Source: Bacteriovoracaceae bacterium
GTDB taxonomy: Bacteria > Bdellovibrionota > Bacteriovoracia > Bacteriovoracales > Bacteriovoracaceae
Direction of reading: 5' to 3'
Length of the DNA: 57,484 nucleotides
Assembly (NCBI GenBank): GCA_019752535.1
Contig: JAIEMA010000029.1
Span: 1-57,484, forward strand
Shown: positions 54,295 through 57,484 of the stretch, piece after piece
Layout: each line of letters starts with the position of its first letter
How positions within the stretch are numbered: position 1 is the stretch's first letter
The notes under the pieces: model-generated
Database searches by the model: none
Told to the model about the DNA's origin: nothing
Seen by the model: only the letters and a program-made list of their open reading frames with translations
Made by a program: the position numbers and the translations under genes

Positions 54295-54803
54295 AACTTG
54301 ATCACACAAGTCGTAGGTGCGTTTGGATAAACAACTCTTGAGCAGAAAACTTTACCAGAAGGTGAAGTCTCTGTACTAGACCCTAGAGGTCTTGGCCCAT
54401 TTTCAATATGAGAGAAGGCCATCGCCCCTTTAAGAAGCTTAGCCGTTTCACCTGTTAACGTGAGGACGTCATTCTTCAGGCTCATCTCACCCTTTTTTGT
54501 CACCAGTGTGATGCCATAGCTTAAAGTGATTCCAGACTGAACTTTTGCAGAGATCAATTTGCTTTTATAAAGTGTCGATCCGCCCACGCGATTAGGAGTT
54601 GAAAGCATATCAAAGACATCCGCTCCATTATCAAGCTTGAAACCCTTTTGATGAGCCTTGGCCACAATTGAAAAGATCTCAGAGCCCACCCCTCTCATAA
54701 CTCCACTGATTTCAGCTTTATTTTTTGCAGCCGATAATGTGGCAGAGTCCGCGAGCGCAGATCCCATGATTGAGAGACCTAATAAGATAGTAAAAAATTT
54801 CAT
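54291..54803 (-). CDS. Hypothetical exported protein
   Basis: About 170 residues. The start is the ATG after TTGGAGG, giving a Sec signal ending SALA. The body has LSYGITLVTKKGEMSLKNDVLTLTG strands and a Cys-bearing C-terminus (KVFCSRVVY, TTCVIKL). No family was recognised. It is the first gene of a three-gene run of exported proteins (54803 to 53353). Confidence 0.65.
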   Translation of the reverse strand: MKFFTILLGLSIMGSALADSATLSAAKNKAEISGVMRGVGSEIFSIVAKAHQKGFKLDNGADVFDMLSTPNRVGGSTLYKSKLISAKVQSGITLSYGITLVTKKGEMSLKNDVLTLTGETAKLLKGAMAFSHIENGPRPLGSSTETSPSGKVFCSRVVYPNAPTTCVIKL

Positions 54804-54904
54804 AGAAACCTCCAAAACGGTAGAATTTTGGGGAATCTACAAATAGGCCAAGGGGGATGTAACGAGGGAATATAGGAGTATGTAAAACTTGCTCGACTGA
54901 AGTC

Positions 54905-54942
54905 ACCAGCACATCTTAAGCTTGTATTTAAAATGTGCTGGT
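54905..54942. repeat. Perfect 10-bp hairpin between convergent-free minus genes
   Basis: ACCAGCACAT and ATGTGCTGGT form perfect arms with an 18-base spacer, just past the stop codon of the 36-residue gene. There is no T run on either side, so it is not a standard intrinsic terminator. It may protect or end the small gene's transcript. Confidence 0.55.
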
Positions 54943-54947
54943 ATCAA

Positions 54948-55058
54948 CTACTTAACTTTGTTCTTCGCTTTCTCTTTCTTTCTGTCCTGCTTCTCTTTTG
55001 TCGTGAGTTTTACTTTGCCTTTCTTCTCACTGCTCTGACCTTTATCTCCGCGGGCCAT
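54948..55058 (-). CDS. 36-residue lysine-rich basic protein
   Basis: A very short gene in the 344-base gap between the 54803 and 55148 genes. It begins MARGDKGQSSEKKGKVKL, continues TTKEKQDRKKEKAKNKVK, and about 40% of residues are Lys. A GGAG lies 5 bases before the ATG and a hairpin follows the stop. The protein should be disordered and bind nucleic acid or another anion by charge. No named family was recognised. The rest of the gap shows no other feature. Confidence 0.65.
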   Translation of the reverse strand: MARGDKGQSSEKKGKVKLTTKEKQDRKKEKAKNKVK

Positions 55059-55147
55059 AAATTCTCCTTAGTCTGCGTTTAGGAACCTTACCTGAGCCTA
55101 GCACGACCTTTAGACGAATAGTCATTTATGTACTAAAACCTCTTTGG

Positions 55148-55957
55148 ATGCATTATTACAAAGCCACAATTCAATATGACGGAACGGGATACTCTGGTTT
55201 TCAGTGGCAAAAAGACTGCCAAACGATCCAAAATGACATCAATCAAGCCGTCACCCAAGCAGTAGAAGGTCAAATTTCAACGACCGCGGCCTCAAGAACA
55301 GATTCTGGCGTTCATGCCCGCATGCAACTGGTTCGAATAACTTCTGAGGCTCCAATTGATTGCATCTCCCTTTTAGAGAGCTTTAAAAAAACTCTCCCGT
55401 CCCAAATCCGATGCCTCGCTCTTGAAGAATGTCCTCGCGAATTTCATCCCATTCGTCTGACGCAATCAAAAGAGTACCGCTACCTTTTCACAAACAAGAG
55501 AAACGTCTCAGAGAAAGACTCACGCTTTGTGGCCAATATTTTTAATCCACTGGATATAAATTTGATGAAGTCGTGCGCTCAAAAGCTTCAGGGCCGACAT
55601 GATTTTTGTAATTTTTATTCTTTGGGCAGTAACGTTAAAACGACGATAAGGGAGGTGACCCTCTGTGAGCTCACTGAAATAAATCCCCACACACTTTTTA
55701 ATGAAGACGAGATTTTTAAATTCCCCCAAGATCTAGAGGCATGTTTTCAATTCAAGATAGAAGCCGACGGTTTCCTTAAGCAAATGATCCGGCATATCGT
55801 TCGAGGCCTTTGGATGGTAGGGAGTGGTCGAATGACCCAAGAGGACTTTCTTCACCTTCTTGAGATCCCAAAAGTTGAGAAACAACTCTGGCGAGTTGCG
55901 CCATCGAACGGGTTGTTTTTGTATCAAATCAACTATTCACAATCTATTGGCGCATAG
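55148..55957 (+). CDS. truA: tRNA pseudouridine(38-40) synthase
   Basis: A 269-residue enzyme modifying the tRNA anticodon stem at positions 38-40. It has the N-terminal YKATIQYDGTGYSGFQWQ and Asp52 in SRTDSGVHA, the catalytic residue. KEYRYLF, GRHDFCNFYS and FLKQMIRHIVRGLWMVG are the other family segments. Full length. The ribosome site is weak. It stands alone between the small basic protein and the receiver-domain gene. Confidence 0.93.
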   Translation: MHYYKATIQYDGTGYSGFQWQKDCQTIQNDINQAVTQAVEGQISTTAASRTDSGVHARMQLVRITSEAPIDCISLLESFKKTLPSQIRCLALEECPREFHPIRLTQSKEYRYLFTNKRNVSEKDSRFVANIFNPLDINLMKSCAQKLQGRHDFCNFYSLGSNVKTTIREVTLCELTEINPHTLFNEDEIFKFPQDLEACFQFKIEADGFLKQMIRHIVRGLWMVGSGRMTQEDFLHLLEIPKVEKQLWRVAPSNGLFLYQINYSQSIGA

Positions 55958-56023
55958 CTTCTTCGCAGGGCCGAATATTTTCTCGTAAACCTCAAATTTT
56001 GTGACACAATTATTTGGGATTTT

Positions 56024-57463
56024 ATGAGTAAAACTAAAATAATCTACTGCCTTGATAGCGACACTGAGTACCTTAAACTCATCGTTAAGTTTATTGAATC
56101 ATCCCCCTATGAAGTAAAATGTTTTGAAAAGAAAGAACCTTTCTTTGAAGCTCTTAATTCCAATTACCCGGACTGTATCCTTTTAGGATTAGACAAGGGT
56201 GATGATTCCATGACCCATTTTTTAAAGAAACGGCTTAATGATAAAGTATTAAGAAGCATACCTATTATTGCGATCTCTGAAGAAAAGGGTCGCTCCGTTG
56301 TTTCTGAAGTCATGACCTATGAAGTATTTGATTACTTAGTAAAGCCAATCAATTCCTACTTATTGATTATGGCCTTGAGAAAACTTTTTCATGAAACCAA
56401 AGACAAGGTCGTTAAGTTTCCAGATGAAACAAACAGTGTTGTATTGTTTCCTGCAGAAATCCAACTCAACAAAGACAAAACGTTTACTCTTTACTCAAGT
56501 GTGAAGATAACGAAGACTGAAAGTTTTAATCTACAAGTCCCAGCTCTTACAGCAAGCGTTGAGCAGGAAAAATCATTTCTTTGCGAGAGACCATCTACTT
56601 TTTCAAAGACAGAGAACAATTTTGTCACGAGCTTCACGATCCGAGATAAAAAAGGTGCATCAACAGCTGCAGCACAACCTACGCCAAAGAAGCCTCAGAG
56701 CAAACCTCGCGTGATTCATCTTGATGATGATGTCGATTTTCATATTCTGATAAAGAAGATTGTAGAAGATAAGCTCAATTACATTTATGAAAGTTTTGAT
56801 AACTGCAAAGAGATGCTGCTGGCTTCTAAGCAAACGCCTCCCTCTGCATATATTGTAGATTTAAATCTCCATGAGGGAGCAGGAGTAGGATACACAGTCG
56901 TTAAAGCCCTCAGAAACACCATTGCTGGGAACACACCTATCTTAATTTTGTCTGGAAGCAACAATCCTTCTGAGATTACATATGGCCTTGAGATTGGTGC
57001 TGATGACTATTTAACCAAGCCCGTCGATGTAAAACTCTTTATGACCAAGATGATGCAACTGATAGAGCACACCTCCCCCACTGGAGAGACTCAAAAAACA
57101 CAAAACAAAGACAACACCGGAACGATTGAAATCCCACTTAAAGCCCAAACCATGGATGAGGGTTACATTTACTTTCAGTCTCCCTACTTTATCCTTAAAG
57201 AGACTCGATTCAGCATCAAGAGCCGTTTGGTCCAGGACATCTTCTCCGTTGAGGAAATGGTATTTGTCACACATGACTGCAATCTTGATATTGCCACGAG
57301 CACATACACGATCAAGGCGATTGCGAAGGATTCAAACGAGCAGTATTTTGCTCAAATGCGAAAAGAATTTATTTTGCATTGTAACTGTCATTGGATCTGG
57401 TGTATTTGTGGCATCTTTCCTTGGCAACGAACAAATGGCTTTGGCAAGTGGATTATTTTCTAA
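56024..57463 (+). CDS. Two-receiver regulator with beta-rich modules (3' end apparently frameshifted)
   Basis: The 479-codon frame has two receiver domains (about residues 5-120 and 228-345), each followed by a beta-rich module of about 75-80 residues that may be PilZ-like. Receiver 1 has Gly at the phosphoacceptor position (ILLGLDKG); receiver 2 has a normal site (YIVDLNLHEG) and Lys (LTKPVD). From about codon 449 the sequence becomes CNCHWIWCICGIFPWQ, unlike protein. The next frame from 57372 reads FCIVTVIGSGVFVASFLGN instead. The true reading therefore probably shifts by one base near 57361-57375 and runs off the window. Confidence 0.7.
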   Translation: MSKTKIIYCLDSDTEYLKLIVKFIESSPYEVKCFEKKEPFFEALNSNYPDCILLGLDKGDDSMTHFLKKRLNDKVLRSIPIIAISEEKGRSVVSEVMTYEVFDYLVKPINSYLLIMALRKLFHETKDKVVKFPDETNSVVLFPAEIQLNKDKTFTLYSSVKITKTESFNLQVPALTASVEQEKSFLCERPSTFSKTENNFVTSFTIRDKKGASTAAAQPTPKKPQSKPRVIHLDDDVDFHILIKKIVEDKLNYIYESFDNCKEMLLASKQTPPSAYIVDLNLHEGAGVGYTVVKALRNTIAGNTPILILSGSNNPSEITYGLEIGADDYLTKPVDVKLFMTKMMQLIEHTSPTGETQKTQNKDNTGTIEIPLKAQTMDEGYIYFQSPYFILKETRFSIKSRLVQDIFSVEEMVFVTHDCNLDIATSTYTIKAIAKDSNEQYFAQMRKEFILHCNCHWIWCICGIFPWQRTNGFGKWIIF

Positions 57464-57484
57464 AGAAATTGACGAACCATCAAT
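57372..57484 (+). CDS. Partial frame after the apparent +1 shift, or a new partial gene
   Basis: The frame one base ahead reads as a hydrophobic segment (CIVTVIGSGVFVASFLGN) and then a polar stretch (EQMALASGLFSKEIDEPS) with no stop to the window end. It is either the true continuation of the two-receiver protein after a one-base insertion (a T in TTTATTTT is a candidate) or the start of a separate gene from TTG at 57348. The sequence alone does not decide, but this frame is more protein-like than the one it replaces. Confidence 0.45.

Noticed and set aside
54905-54942. Intrinsic terminator for the 36-residue gene
   Set aside because: The hairpin is perfect but no T tract follows on either strand.

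Overview
The window is a gene-dense, moderately AT-rich stretch of a Gram-negative chromosome. It has many lipoprotein and Sec signal peptides, outer-membrane barrel candidates, several secreted hydrolases, two degenerate or mixed receiver-domain proteins, an FHA protein and a bacterial histone-fold gene. The histone resembles the Bdellovibrio type, and together with the secreted peptidases this suggests a member of the Bdellovibrionota (Bdellovibrio/Bacteriovorax-like). That is inference: no rRNA or taxonomic marker gene is present. I see no insertion sequence, prophage, CRISPR array, tRNA or rRNA.

Layout. 1-1.6 kb: minus-strand KAS / acyl carrier protein / FAD-oxidoreductase mini-cluster, cut by the window edge. 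1.8-2.2 kb: tandem-duplicated ('doublet') histone. 2.2-4.7 kb: two membrane permease-like genes. 4.8-13.3 kb: gamma-glutamyltransferase, pterin dehydratase, RimK-linked protease family member, LysM transglycosylase, and an SDR / dihydroorotase-like / EEP-hydrolase operon. 13.3-20.9 kb: S8 peptidase with a small upstream partner, esterase, aconitase, pseudopilin. 21.2-22.7 kb: small secreted, membrane and FecR-like proteins. 22.7-28.1 kb: complete sucA-sucB-lpd operon. 28.3-37.9 kb: envelope and signalling proteins (degenerate receiver, di-haem cytochrome, FHA protein, repeat lipoprotein, papain-like lipoprotein) and a D-Ala-D-Ala ligase. 38-41.3 kb: crcB, then a yebC / MipA-like barrel / GntP permease operon. 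41.3-45.4 kb: chalcone-isomerase-like protein, PHB depolymerase plus 3-hydroxybutyrate dehydrogenase, M23 peptidase, DUF6279 lipoprotein. 45.4-50.6 kb: a divergent metal-associated locus with an outer-membrane protein, MerP-like and MerT-like proteins, an ECF sigma factor, a candidate membrane regulator and a DUF2914 gene split by an in-frame TAG on one side, and ChrA plus a Tll0287-like haem protein on the other. 50.6-54.8 kb: secreted proteins, including an M1-type gluzincin. 54.9-57.5 kb: a 36-residue basic protein, truA, and a two-receiver regulator that runs off the window with an apparent frameshift.

How genes work together. Aconitase and the 2-oxoglutarate dehydrogenase operon are TCA-cycle functions. 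PHB depolymerase and 3-hydroxybutyrate dehydrogenase, overlapping by ATGA, would turn polyhydroxybutyrate into acetoacetate. The Mer-like, ECF and ChrA genes share a short divergent promoter region and look like one metal or oxyanion response island.

Two structural habits recur. Same-strand genes are often coupled by ATGA, TAATG or longer overlaps. Convergent pairs repeatedly overlap by exactly four bases through a shared CTAG or CTAA, which leaves no room for intrinsic terminators. Start sites were moved from the longest possible frame wherever a Shine-Dalgarno sequence or signal peptide decided the matter.
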